Shown: positions 56,942-64,000 of the stretch, piece by piece
Numbering within the stretch: the stretch's first letter is position 1
Layout: the number at the start of each line of letters is the position of its first letter
From: Streptacidiphilus sp. P02-A3a
GTDB taxonomy: Bacteria > Actinomycetota > Actinomycetes > Streptomycetales > Streptomycetaceae
DNA: 64,000 bases
Direction of reading: 5' to 3'
NCBI RefSeq assembly: GCF_014084105.1
Contig: NZ_CP048289.1
Coordinates: 7,511,922 to 7,575,921, forward strand
Notes under the pieces: model-generated
Seen by the model: only the letters and a program-made list of their open reading frames with translations
Told to the model about the DNA's origin: nothing
Databases searched by the model: none
Translations under genes and position numbers: made by a program

Positions 56942-58250
56942 CGGCGCTGCCGACGGCGCCGCCTGGACCAACTGGGCGGGCAACCAGAGCACGCGCCCGC
57001 GCCGCAGCGTGGCCCCGGCCTCGACCGAGGAGCTGGCCGCCGCGATACGCGCCGCCGCCGAGGACGGACTGCCGGTCAAGGCGGTCGGCTCCGGCCACTC
57101 GTTCACCTCGGTCGCGGCCACCGACGGGGTGCTGGTCCGCCCGGACCGGCTGACCGGCATCCGCGGGATCGACCACCGGGGCGGCACGGTCACCGTCGAG
57201 TCGGGGCTGCCGCTGGAGCGGCTGAACCTGCTGCTGGAACACGCCGGTCTGGCGCTCACCAACATGGGCGACATCATGGTGCAGACCGTGGCCGGAGCGA
57301 TCGGCACCGGTACCCACGGCACCGGTCGCGCCTCGGGCTCGCTGGCCGCCCAGGTCCGCGGCCTGGAGCTGGTGCTCGCCGACGGCACGGTGACCACCTG
57401 CTCGCCGACCGAGAACCCGGAGCTGTTCGCCGGGGCCCGGCTCGGGCTCGGCGCGCTCGGCGTGATCAGCGCGGTCACCTTCGCCGTCGAACCGGCGTTC
57501 CAGCTCACCGCGCACGAGCAGCCGATGACCTTCGACCAGGTCACCGGCCGGTTCGAGGAGCTGGCGACCGAGAACGAGCACTTCGAGTTCTACTGGTTCC
57601 CGCACACCGAGGGCTGTAGCACCAAGCGCAACAACCGCAGCCGGGGCCCGCTCGCGCCGCTGCCGCCGTTCAGGCACTGGCTGGACGACGAGTTCCTGTC
57701 GAACACCGTCTGGGAGGGGGCCTGCCGGGTCGGGCGGCGCTTCCCCGGGGTGATCCCCGGCCTCGCCCGGATCGCCAGCAAGGCCTGGTCCGAGCGGACC
57801 TACACCGACGTCTCCTACAAGGTGTTCACCAGCCCGCGCCGGGTGCGCTTCACCGAGATGGAGTACGCGGTGCCGCGCGAGGCCGCGACCACGGTGCTGC
57901 GCGAGCTCAAGTCGCTGGTGGAGCGGAACGACTGGCAGATCAGCTTCCCGGTCGAGGTGCGGGTGGCGCCCGCCGACGACCTGTGGCTGTCCACCGCCAA
58001 CGGCCGCGACAGCGCGTACATCGCGGTGCACCTCTACCGGGGCACCCGGGACCAGGGGTACTTCACCGAGGTCGAGCGGATCATGACCGCGCATCAGGGC
58101 CGACCGCACTGGGGCAAGCTGCACACCCGCGACGCCGACTACCTGGCCGGGGTGTACCCGCACTTCGCCGACTTCACCGCGCTGCGGGACAAGGTCGACC
58201 CGGAGCGCCGCTTCGGCAACGACTACCTGCGCCGGGTGCTCGGGGCCTGA
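56904..58250 (+). CDS. FAD-linked sugar-lactone oxidase (D-arabinono-1,4-lactone oxidase type), 448 aa
   Basis: VAO-family flavin enzyme. An FAD-binding domain with KAVGSGHSFTSVAATDGVLV, GTGTHGTGRASG and LGALGVISAVTF; a C-terminal ALO domain with HFEFYWFPHTE and WGKLHTRDADYL, DKVDPERRFGNDYLRR. ATG at 56904 (GGAG 7 bases away); a GTG at 56898 is too close to the ribosome site. It starts inside the MFS gene, so the two are coupled. Confidence 0.88.
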   Translation: MSTTTSGSTSPASGAADGAAWTNWAGNQSTRPRRSVAPASTEELAAAIRAAAEDGLPVKAVGSGHSFTSVAATDGVLVRPDRLTGIRGIDHRGGTVTVESGLPLERLNLLLEHAGLALTNMGDIMVQTVAGAIGTGTHGTGRASGSLAAQVRGLELVLADGTVTTCSPTENPELFAGARLGLGALGVISAVTFAVEPAFQLTAHEQPMTFDQVTGRFEELATENEHFEFYWFPHTEGCSTKRNNRSRGPLAPLPPFRHWLDDEFLSNTVWEGACRVGRRFPGVIPGLARIASKAWSERTYTDVSYKVFTSPRRVRFTEMEYAVPREAATTVLRELKSLVERNDWQISFPVEVRVAPADDLWLSTANGRDSAYIAVHLYRGTRDQGYFTEVERIMTAHQGRPHWGKLHTRDADYLAGVYPHFADFTALRDKVDPERRFGNDYLRRVLGA

Positions 58251-58264
58251 CCGCTCCCCGCCGC

Positions 58265-59092
58265 TCAGGGTGCCGACGACGGGCCGCCACTCGGGGTCGG
58301 CGCCCCGCTCGGGGTGGCGCCCGGCCCGGCGCTGGGGCTGTCGCTCGGCTCGGCACTCGGCGCACCGCTCGGCTCGGCGCCGGGTTGTCCGCTCGGGTCA
58401 CCGCTGGGCAGCGCGCTCGGCGCGCCGCTCGGGCTGACGCCCGACACCGGGCCGGGCGAGCGGTCGGCGGGCGTGCCGCCGGGGGTGGCGCTGTCGCCGG
58501 AGGGCGCGGTCGTCGGGGCGCCGCCGCCGGGGCGGCCACCGGCCGTGCCGCCGAAGGAGGTGCCGCTGCCCGGCTCGTTCCTGACGATCGCGGCCACCGG
58601 CTTGCCCGCGACCAGCTCGACCGCGGTCACCGTGCCCATGGCAAGCCCGAACACCAGCACGGACATCAGCGCCCAGCTCCGCCACCGGCGCGGCCTCCAG
58701 CTACGGCGGCCCCGGTAGACGGCGACCGACCCGGCTTCCGGCGGGGCGACCGCCGCCAGCATCCGGGTGTACTCGCCGCCGGGGTCGAACGGATCGAAGG
58801 GAACCGCCTCGGCGTCCGCCCGCTGACGCCGCGCCGGGTCCACCGGGACGGGGGTACCGGCCCGCCCGCGCAGCTGTTCGCCGGTCCGCCGGAAGGCGTG
58901 CTGGAACAGCGCACCACCGACGGTCGCACCCGCGCTGACCACGGCCGCGCCCAGAATGGTTCCGTAGACGCCCAGTTCGGAGGCGAGCACGGCACCCGCC
59001 ACGGCGGCCATCGAACTCGCCGCGACCTGCGTGACACTCAGGTCCACGGATCGCCGCCGTGACGACCGGTCCGAATTATCCAGATCCTCCAT
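58265..59092 (-). CDS. Membrane protein with Ser/Pro/Gly-rich tail, 275 aa
   Basis: The N-terminal part has a glycine-rich segment (AAVAGAVLASELGVYGTILGAAVVSAGATVGG), a charged linker, one hydrophobic helix (WALMSVLVFGLAMGTVTAVELVAG) and then about 90 residues of PSGAPS/EPS/DPS repeats. The tail probably lies outside the cell, as in wall-spanning linkers. ATG at 59092 with GAGGGG. Opposite to sepH. Function unknown. The roughly 500 bases upstream (59093-59607) show no gene; they hold the divergent promoters. Confidence 0.72.
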   Translation of the reverse strand: MEDLDNSDRSSRRRSVDLSVTQVAASSMAAVAGAVLASELGVYGTILGAAVVSAGATVGGALFQHAFRRTGEQLRGRAGTPVPVDPARRQRADAEAVPFDPFDPGGEYTRMLAAVAPPEAGSVAVYRGRRSWRPRRWRSWALMSVLVFGLAMGTVTAVELVAGKPVAAIVRNEPGSGTSFGGTAGGRPGGGAPTTAPSGDSATPGGTPADRSPGPVSGVSPSGAPSALPSGDPSGQPGAEPSGAPSAEPSDSPSAGPGATPSGAPTPSGGPSSAP

Positions 59093-59607
59093 CAATGCCC
59101 CTCGATATACACCTTTCCCATCTTGCACGAAGAACGACTAATCGAAAAAATGTCTGGTTCCAACCGGCCAGTAGATGTGAAGATGATCACTGTCCATCGA
59201 TCGGTCCGCCACCATCGGAGTGGCGGCCCTTGAGATTCCGGTGATTCGGGGCACACTGGAGCCACGAGCTGCCCCACCTGGATGCCACAAATGGAGTACC
59301 GTTCATGGAGCCTGGCTGCGGGCCGCCTCGGCGTGCCACCGGACTGGTGGACATCAGGAGACGGGCGGAGCGACTGCGACGCTCGTCCGGCGGCGTCGCC
59401 AGGTTGGGACGCGACCGGGGCTTGACACGCGGTGCCGAAATCCGGCAGTGCGCAAAGAGATAACCGTGCCACAACGGTGGGTCGAGGATAAGGGCCGACA
59501 CACCGGGTAACTCTGCAATGCTGTGGTCCGTCGCCCATCGGCGGGCCACACTCGTAACGGGAGCAGCGACGCAGGTGACGTCGGCAGGCACCACCCGGGA
59601 GGTAACC

Positions 59608-60720
59608 GTGCCCGAACTGCGTGTCGTGGCTGTCAGCAATGACGGCTCACGACTGGTGCTCAAGGCCGCCGACTCGACGGAATACTTCCTTCCGATTGAT
59701 GAGCGGTTGCGCGCCGCCGTACGCGGCGACCGCCCCAGGCTCGGCCAGATCGACGTCGAGAGCCACCTTCGCCCCCGGGACATCCAGGCGCGGATAAGGG
59801 CGGGCGCCAGCGCCGAAGAGGTCGCCCAGCTCGCCGGGATCTCCGTGGAACGGGTCCGCCGTTTCGAGGGACCGGTGCTGGCCGAGCGTGCCTTCATGGC
59901 CGAGCGCGCCCGCAAGACCACGGTCCGGCGGCAGGGTGAGAGCACCGGACCCCAGCTCGGCGACGCGGTCGCGGAGCGGCTGCTGCTGCGCGGCGCGGAG
60001 AAGGACAGCTCGGTGTGGGACTCCTGGCGACGGGACGACAACACCTGGGAGATCGTGCTGCTGTTCCGCGTCGGCGGACAGCCGCAGCAGGCCCGCTGGA
60101 CCTACGACCCGCCGCGGCGACTGGTGCAGCCGGTCGACGACGAGGCGCGCGCGCTGATCGGCGAGACCCCGGAGCGCCCCGGCGAGGAGCCGACCTTCCC
60201 GTTCGTGCCGAGGATCGCCCGGCTGCCCGGAGCGGACCGGGGCATGGGCATGCGCCCGATGGCTCCGGAGCGGCCCCCGGTGGGTCGGCTGAGCCCGCCC
60301 GAGCGGATGACCGCGGACCGGATGAACGCCGAGCGGATCGCCCCGGACCGGCTCAGCCCGGAACGGGTCGCCCCGGACCGGCTGGTGGAGCCGCCCGCGG
60401 TGGCCGCGGCCCCGGCCGCGACGACGGTCACCGCGGTCGAGCGCGACCCGCTGACCAGCCTGATGGACGTGGTCCCCTCCCAGCCGGGCGTGCCCGACGA
60501 GGAGCAGACGGCCGAGCCGGAGGCCCCGGCGGCGGCGGTCGGCGCGGGTTCGGCGTACGCCGACATCCTGATGCCGCGGACCACGGCCCCGCACCGGGAC
60601 CGGCTGATCGGCTCCACCGACCGGCAGGCCGAGGCGGACGGCGTCCGCCCGGGTCGCCGTGCGGCGGTGCCGAGTTGGGACGAAATCGTGTTCGGCACCC
60701 GGCGCAAGAAGCAGGAGTGA
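59608..60720 (+). CDS. sepH: Septation protein SepH, 370 aa
   Basis: FtsZ-binding cell-division protein of actinobacteria. An N-terminal DUF3071 domain: ELRVVAVSNDGSRLVLKAAD, FLPIDERLRAAVRGDRPR, then an HTH-like ASAEEVAQLAGISVERVRRFEGPV. A long Arg/Pro/Met-rich unstructured part follows (APERPPVGRLSPPERMTA) and a short conserved C-terminus (WDEIVFGTRRKKQE). GTG at 59608 with GGGAGG at 7 bases; the longer open frame upstream lacks a ribosome site. Confidence 0.92.
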   Translation: MPELRVVAVSNDGSRLVLKAADSTEYFLPIDERLRAAVRGDRPRLGQIDVESHLRPRDIQARIRAGASAEEVAQLAGISVERVRRFEGPVLAERAFMAERARKTTVRRQGESTGPQLGDAVAERLLLRGAEKDSSVWDSWRRDDNTWEIVLLFRVGGQPQQARWTYDPPRRLVQPVDDEARALIGETPERPGEEPTFPFVPRIARLPGADRGMGMRPMAPERPPVGRLSPPERMTADRMNAERIAPDRLSPERVAPDRLVEPPAVAAAPAATTVTAVERDPLTSLMDVVPSQPGVPDEEQTAEPEAPAAAVGAGSAYADILMPRTTAPHRDRLIGSTDRQAEADGVRPGRRAAVPSWDEIVFGTRRKKQE

Positions 60721-60745
60721 CGGACCATCAGCTGAATCCGCTCCG

Positions 60746-60767
60746 CCCGCCGTCCAACGACGGCGGG
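60746..60767. terminator. Bidirectional hairpin terminator
   Basis: CCCGCCGTC pairs with GACGGCGGG (9 bp, 4-base loop) between convergent sepH and the rhodanese gene; TTT follows on the plus strand. Confidence 0.75.
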
Positions 60768-60789
60768 TGGAGCTGTTTCTGACTGCTGG

Positions 60790-61638
60790 TCAGCCGTGCT
60801 CGGGGCCGGTGGCCACCGGGCGGTCGGGTCGGCTGGACCACTCGCTCCAGGAGCCCGGGTAGAGCGCGCCGTCGATCCCGGCGAGGTGCATCGCCAGCAG
60901 CTGGTGGGCGGCGGTCACCCCGGAGCCGCAGTACACGCCGACCTCGCTGCCCGGCTTCACGCCCAGCGCGGCGAACCGCTCGGCCAGTTCGGCGACCGGT
61001 CGGAAGCGCCCGTCCGCCGTCACGTTCTCCATGGTCGGGGCGCTGGCCGCGCCCGGGATGTGCCCGGCGCGGGGGTCGATCGGCTCGGTCTCGCCCCGGT
61101 ACCGCTCGCCCGCGCGGGCGTCCAGCAGCACGCCGGTCCGGGCCAGCGCCGCCGCCTGGTCGGCGTCCACCGTGGGCAGCGCGCCGGGCTCGGGCCGGAA
61201 GTCGCCCGGCTCCGGCGCCGGGGTCTGCCGCTGCGTCGGCAGCCCGGCCGCGCCCCAGGCGGCGAAGCCGCCGTCGAGCACCCGCACCCGGCGGTGGCCC
61301 GACCAGCGCAGCAGCCACCAGGCGCGCGCGGCGGCGGCGGAGCTGGCGCCGTCGTAGACGACGACCTCGCGGTCCGCGCGCACGCCCGCGCGGCGCAGCG
61401 CCGCGCCCAGCGGTTCCGGGTCCGGCAGCGGGTGCCTGCCTCCGTCGGCGCCGCCGGCGGGTGCGGCGAGGTCGCTGTCCAGCGCGAGGAAGTGCGCGCC
61501 GGGGATGTGGCCGGCCGCGTACTCCTCCGCCCCGGGCGGACCGCCGAGCTGCCAGCGGACGTCCAGGACGGCGGGCGGATCGGCCTCGGCGAGCGCCGCC
61601 GCGAGCGCGGGCGCGGTGATCAGCGTTGTGGTCTCCAT
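60790..61638 (-). CDS. sseA: Thiosulfate or 3-mercaptopyruvate sulfurtransferase (two-domain rhodanese), 282 aa
   Basis: Two rhodanese domains: EYAAGHIPGAHFLALDSDL in the first, DPRAGHIPGAASAPTMEN in the second. The active-site loop of the second is YCGSGVTAAHQLLAM, with catalytic Cys and the CGSGVTA loop of mercaptopyruvate-type enzymes. The ATG at 61638 is chosen; an ATG at 61647 in the same frame is nearly as likely. Convergent with sepH. Confidence 0.87.
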   Translation of the reverse strand: METTTLITAPALAAALAEADPPAVLDVRWQLGGPPGAEEYAAGHIPGAHFLALDSDLAAPAGGADGGRHPLPDPEPLGAALRRAGVRADREVVVYDGASSAAAARAWWLLRWSGHRRVRVLDGGFAAWGAAGLPTQRQTPAPEPGDFRPEPGALPTVDADQAAALARTGVLLDARAGERYRGETEPIDPRAGHIPGAASAPTMENVTADGRFRPVAELAERFAALGVKPGSEVGVYCGSGVTAAHQLLAMHLAGIDGALYPGSWSEWSSRPDRPVATGPEHG

Positions 61639-61718
61639 GGGGGACATTGTCGCCGACGACGCGCGAGCGCTCAGCGCTTCGGCGGCGAAGGTGGCAGCAT
61701 CTGCCCAGGAGGTCCACC

Positions 61719-62483
61719 ATGACCGGCACCGAACCGCCCCCCGCACAGGGAACCCCCTGCTGGGCAAGCCTGGCGGCGTCCGACCTGGACGCCGCCCAGG
61801 AGTTCTACGGCCAGTTGCTGGGCTGGGAGTTCACTCCCAGCCTGCGCGACGTCGGCCCGTACTCGCGGGCGCTGGCCGACGGCCGTCCGGTGGCCGGGAT
61901 CGGTGAGCTCCCCTACCGCTCGGGGCTGCCGGTGGACTGGATCACCTACTTCGCCGCCGACAGCGCGGACGACGTGGCGCAGCGGATCCGGGACCACGGC
62001 GGGACGGTGGCGGTCGGACCGCTCGACTCCGGGCAGGCCGGACGGCTGGCGGTGGCGGCGGACCCGCAGGGCGCGGTCTTCGGCCTCTGGCAGGCCCGGG
62101 AGCTGCGCGGCTGGCCGGGCTGGCGCGGGGCCGGAGTCCCGGTCTGGAGCGAACTGGTGACCCCGGCGCCGGACCGGGCGGCCGACTTCTACCAGGGCGT
62201 GTTCACCACCCGGTCACTGGTCACCGGCGGCGCCGAGCCGGGGGCGGTGACGCTGGGCGTGGACGGCCGACCGGTCGCGGGCCTCGGCCCCTGCCCGGCC
62301 CGGGGCGATCGGGCGCACTGGCGGATCCACTTCGCGGTGGCCGACGCGGACGCGGTGGCGCACCGGGCCCTCGCCCTCGGCGGGCAGGTCGACCTGCCCG
62401 CCCGGGACACCGCGCACGGCCGGGTCGCGCTGCTCCGCGACCCGCAGGGCGGCCCGTTCGCGGTGGCCCGGCCGCATCGTTGA
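61719..62483 (+). CDS. VOC-superfamily protein with two glyoxalase-like domains, 254 aa
   Basis: Two tandem VOC modules (CWASLAASDLDAAQEFYGQLLGWEF and WSELVTPAPDRAADFYQGVF). Metal ligand positions are not complete as in glyoxalase I, so a binding or resistance protein is possible. ATG at 61719 with AGGAGG. The partner of this gene is not obvious. Confidence 0.82.
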   Translation: MTGTEPPPAQGTPCWASLAASDLDAAQEFYGQLLGWEFTPSLRDVGPYSRALADGRPVAGIGELPYRSGLPVDWITYFAADSADDVAQRIRDHGGTVAVGPLDSGQAGRLAVAADPQGAVFGLWQARELRGWPGWRGAGVPVWSELVTPAPDRAADFYQGVFTTRSLVTGGAEPGAVTLGVDGRPVAGLGPCPARGDRAHWRIHFAVADADAVAHRALALGGQVDLPARDTAHGRVALLRDPQGGPFAVARPHR

Positions 62484-62515
62484 CGCAGCGTCAAACTACC
62501 TGCGGAGCAGGGATG

Positions 62516-63685
62516 TCAGCGCCGCACCTGCAACAGCGGGACCAGTTGCTCGACCGGGGTCATCGAGCCGTGCAGGCCGACCATGCCGGACTCGCCGGGC
62601 TCGCGGCGGGAGGCGATCACCGCCAGGTCGTCCCGCGCGGCGGCCACCACGTCGCCGATCCGCTGGTACACCCGGTCCTCGACCACCGGTCCGAACCAGC
62701 CCTGGGCGATGGCCTGGTCGCGGGTGGCGACCCACATCCGGTCCCCCAGCCGCTCGCTCCACACCGCGAACACGTCGCCCTCGGCCTTCGGCACCGCGTA
62801 GACGTGCCGTGCCCGGCCCTCGCCGCCGAGCACGGCGACGCCCGCGCGCAGCTCGGCGTCCTGGTCGAAGTCGATCCGCTGCTCGGGCGCGATGTCGATC
62901 ATGCCGTGGTCGGCGGTGACGTACAGCGCCGAGCGTGGCGGCAGCTGCTCGGCGAGCCGCTGGGCGAGCCGGTCCACGACCATCAACTGGCCGCGCCAGG
63001 CATCGGAGTTGACGCCGTAGCGGTGGCCCATGGCGTCCAGCTCGCTGTAGTACGTGTAGACCAGCGTCCGGTCGGCGCTGGCCAGCCGGTCCGCCGCCAG
63101 GTCCATCCGCTCCTCGCCGGACAGCCGGCCGAGGAAGAGGCCACCGGACAGGGCGACCTCGGTGAGCGGGGTGTACTGGAACTTGGGCGAGGAGACCTGG
63201 AAGGTCGCCACACCCGCCCGGTCGGCCAGCTGGAAGACCGTGGGGTACGGCTGCCAGGTGCGCGGGGTGACATGCGGCTGCCAGCGGAGCTGGTTCATCA
63301 GCCGTCCGTCGCCCGGTATCCGCACGGTGTAACCGGCCAGACCGTGCGCCCCCGGCGGCAGGCCGGTGCCGACCGAGGCGAGGCTGGTGGCGGTGGTGGC
63401 CGGGAAACCGGCGGCGAGCGGGCGACCGGTGCCCGCGAGCGAGCTGGGCAGCAGCGAGTTCAGGAACGGCGCCTCGTCCGGGTGCGCCCGCAGCAGCTCC
63501 CAGCCGAGGCCGTCGACCAGGAAGACGCAGACCCGGTCGGCCGGGGGCAGCACCAGGCCGGTCTCCGGCAGGCCCGGGACGCCGAGGCCGCCGACGACGG
63601 CGGGCAGCAGGTCGCAGAGCGAGGCGCTGCCGTAGGCGGGGGCGGGCGCCGTGGCAGGGTCGAGCGTCGTGGCGGGGGATGTCAT
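62516..63685 (-). CDS. Alkaline phosphatase-superfamily (nucleotide pyrophosphatase-like) protein, 389 aa
   Basis: Phosphodiesterase-type metal enzyme. VFLVDGLGWELL (first Asp), PATTATSLASVGTGLPPGAHGL (nucleophile Thr and surrounding), YTYYSELDAMGHRYG and TADHGMIDI (metal Asp and His). Common in actinobacteria near DUF5998 genes. ATG at 63685. Confidence 0.88.
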   Translation of the reverse strand: MTSPATTLDPATAPAPAYGSASLCDLLPAVVGGLGVPGLPETGLVLPPADRVCVFLVDGLGWELLRAHPDEAPFLNSLLPSSLAGTGRPLAAGFPATTATSLASVGTGLPPGAHGLAGYTVRIPGDGRLMNQLRWQPHVTPRTWQPYPTVFQLADRAGVATFQVSSPKFQYTPLTEVALSGGLFLGRLSGEERMDLAADRLASADRTLVYTYYSELDAMGHRYGVNSDAWRGQLMVVDRLAQRLAEQLPPRSALYVTADHGMIDIAPEQRIDFDQDAELRAGVAVLGGEGRARHVYAVPKAEGDVFAVWSERLGDRMWVATRDQAIAQGWFGPVVEDRVYQRIGDVVAAARDDLAVIASRREPGESGMVGLHGSMTPVEQLVPLLQVRR

Positions 63686-63778
63686 CTGGCTCTTCTTCGA
63701 GTCTTCGGGTTCGAGGCAGCGCGTTGTCGCGGCAGCGCGGGACGGCTCCGTGGGCGGTGGACCGGTGGGTGGCGCCGG

Positions 63779-64000
63779 TCAGGCGCCCGCCGCCACCGTC
63801 GCCTCGGACAGCGCGTGGGCGAAGCTGAGCGCCTGGGCCACCGTCTCCGGTCCGTCACCGGCCTCGCTCACCCGCAGCGACAGGTCGTCGGCGGTGGCGG
63901 AGCCGGTGTAGCCGTGGTCGGCCTCGCAGTTGGGGTCCCCGCAGGCGGCGGGCTCCAGGTCGATCCGGGAGACCGCGCCCCAGCCGATGGTCAGCACCAC
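63779..64000 (-). CDS. DUF5998 family protein, C-terminal part
   Basis: Runs past the right edge, so the N-terminal part is missing. The visible end has GWGAVSRIDLEPAACGDPNCEADHGYTG, with a CxxxxC pair, and an Ala-rich helix. Matches the C-terminus of an actinobacterial family of unknown function that often neighbours the phosphodiesterase above. Confidence 0.8.
   Translation of the reverse strand: MVLTIGWGAVSRIDLEPAACGDPNCEADHGYTGSATADDLSLRVSEAGDGPETVAQALSFAHALSEATVAAGA

Noticed and set aside
59422-59450. TTGACA-type promoter before sepH
   Set aside because: The -35 match is good but no convincing -10 hexamer lies 16-18 bases downstream.

Overview
The window comes from a high-GC actinomycete, most likely Streptomycetaceae. 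The right-hand genes include the CutR/CutS two-component pair, the septation protein SepH, DUF3710, DUF3093 and DUF4193 proteins and a coproporphyrin-type ferrochelatase, in an order typical of Streptomyces chromosomes. Bases 1 to about 36,470 are the integrase-proximal part of an integrated temperate siphovirus. The rest is chromosome.

Prophage (1 to ~36,470). Every phage gene lies on the minus strand, so transcription runs leftward from the integrase. Going left from the attachment site: large serine integrase; a small HTH protein whose upstream region carries four operator-like palindromes; two HNH nucleases; terminase small and large subunits; portal; MuF-like protein; scaffold; coat; head-tail connectors; tail tube; a tail chaperone pair with a -1 frameshift; tape measure; distal tail and minor tail proteins. 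One minor tail protein starts with a poly-gamma-glutamate hydrolase domain, and a collagen-like fibre ends in a polysaccharide deacetylase domain. Next come endolysin and holin, then replication genes: dNMP kinase, an Ala-rich protein, a RecB-like nuclease, a phiC31 gp3-like recombination directionality factor, a resolvase-like nuclease, primase-helicase, family A DNA polymerase and a phage sigma factor. The early gene set resembles phiC31-type actinophages. The prophage continues beyond the left edge, so attL, the lysogeny repressor and the N-terminal half of the interrupted host gene are not visible.

The phage has a clear intergenic code. Twelve copies of a palindrome (CCTACTCAC N GTGAGTAGG) mostly sit just after stop codons. 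At least seven copies of a leftward promoter-like motif share the core CGACTC(A/G)CT, and one of them is identical to the T7 promoter over 12 bases. A 93-bp element with inverted-repeat ends occurs twice, and another block of about 75 bp occurs twice in opposite orientation. The left 2 kb holds degenerate repeats resembling type I-E CRISPR repeats and an AT-rich, hairpin-rich stretch.

Host part (~36,470 to 64,000). The prophage splits an amidase gene, whose C-terminal part remains at the junction. A frameshifted GNAT pseudogene follows, then a ROK regulator and a five-gene organosulfur operon (flavin monooxygenase, solute-binding lipoprotein, TauD-like dioxygenase, permease, ATPase). Then come a leftward thioesterase-dut-DUF3710 operon, several conserved small proteins, an acyl-ACP desaturase, cutR-cutS, inositol monophosphatase, ferrochelatase, an MFS transporter overlapping an FAD-linked sugar-lactone oxidase, a membrane protein, sepH, a rhodanese, a VOC protein, a nucleotide pyrophosphatase-like protein and the end of a DUF5998 gene.
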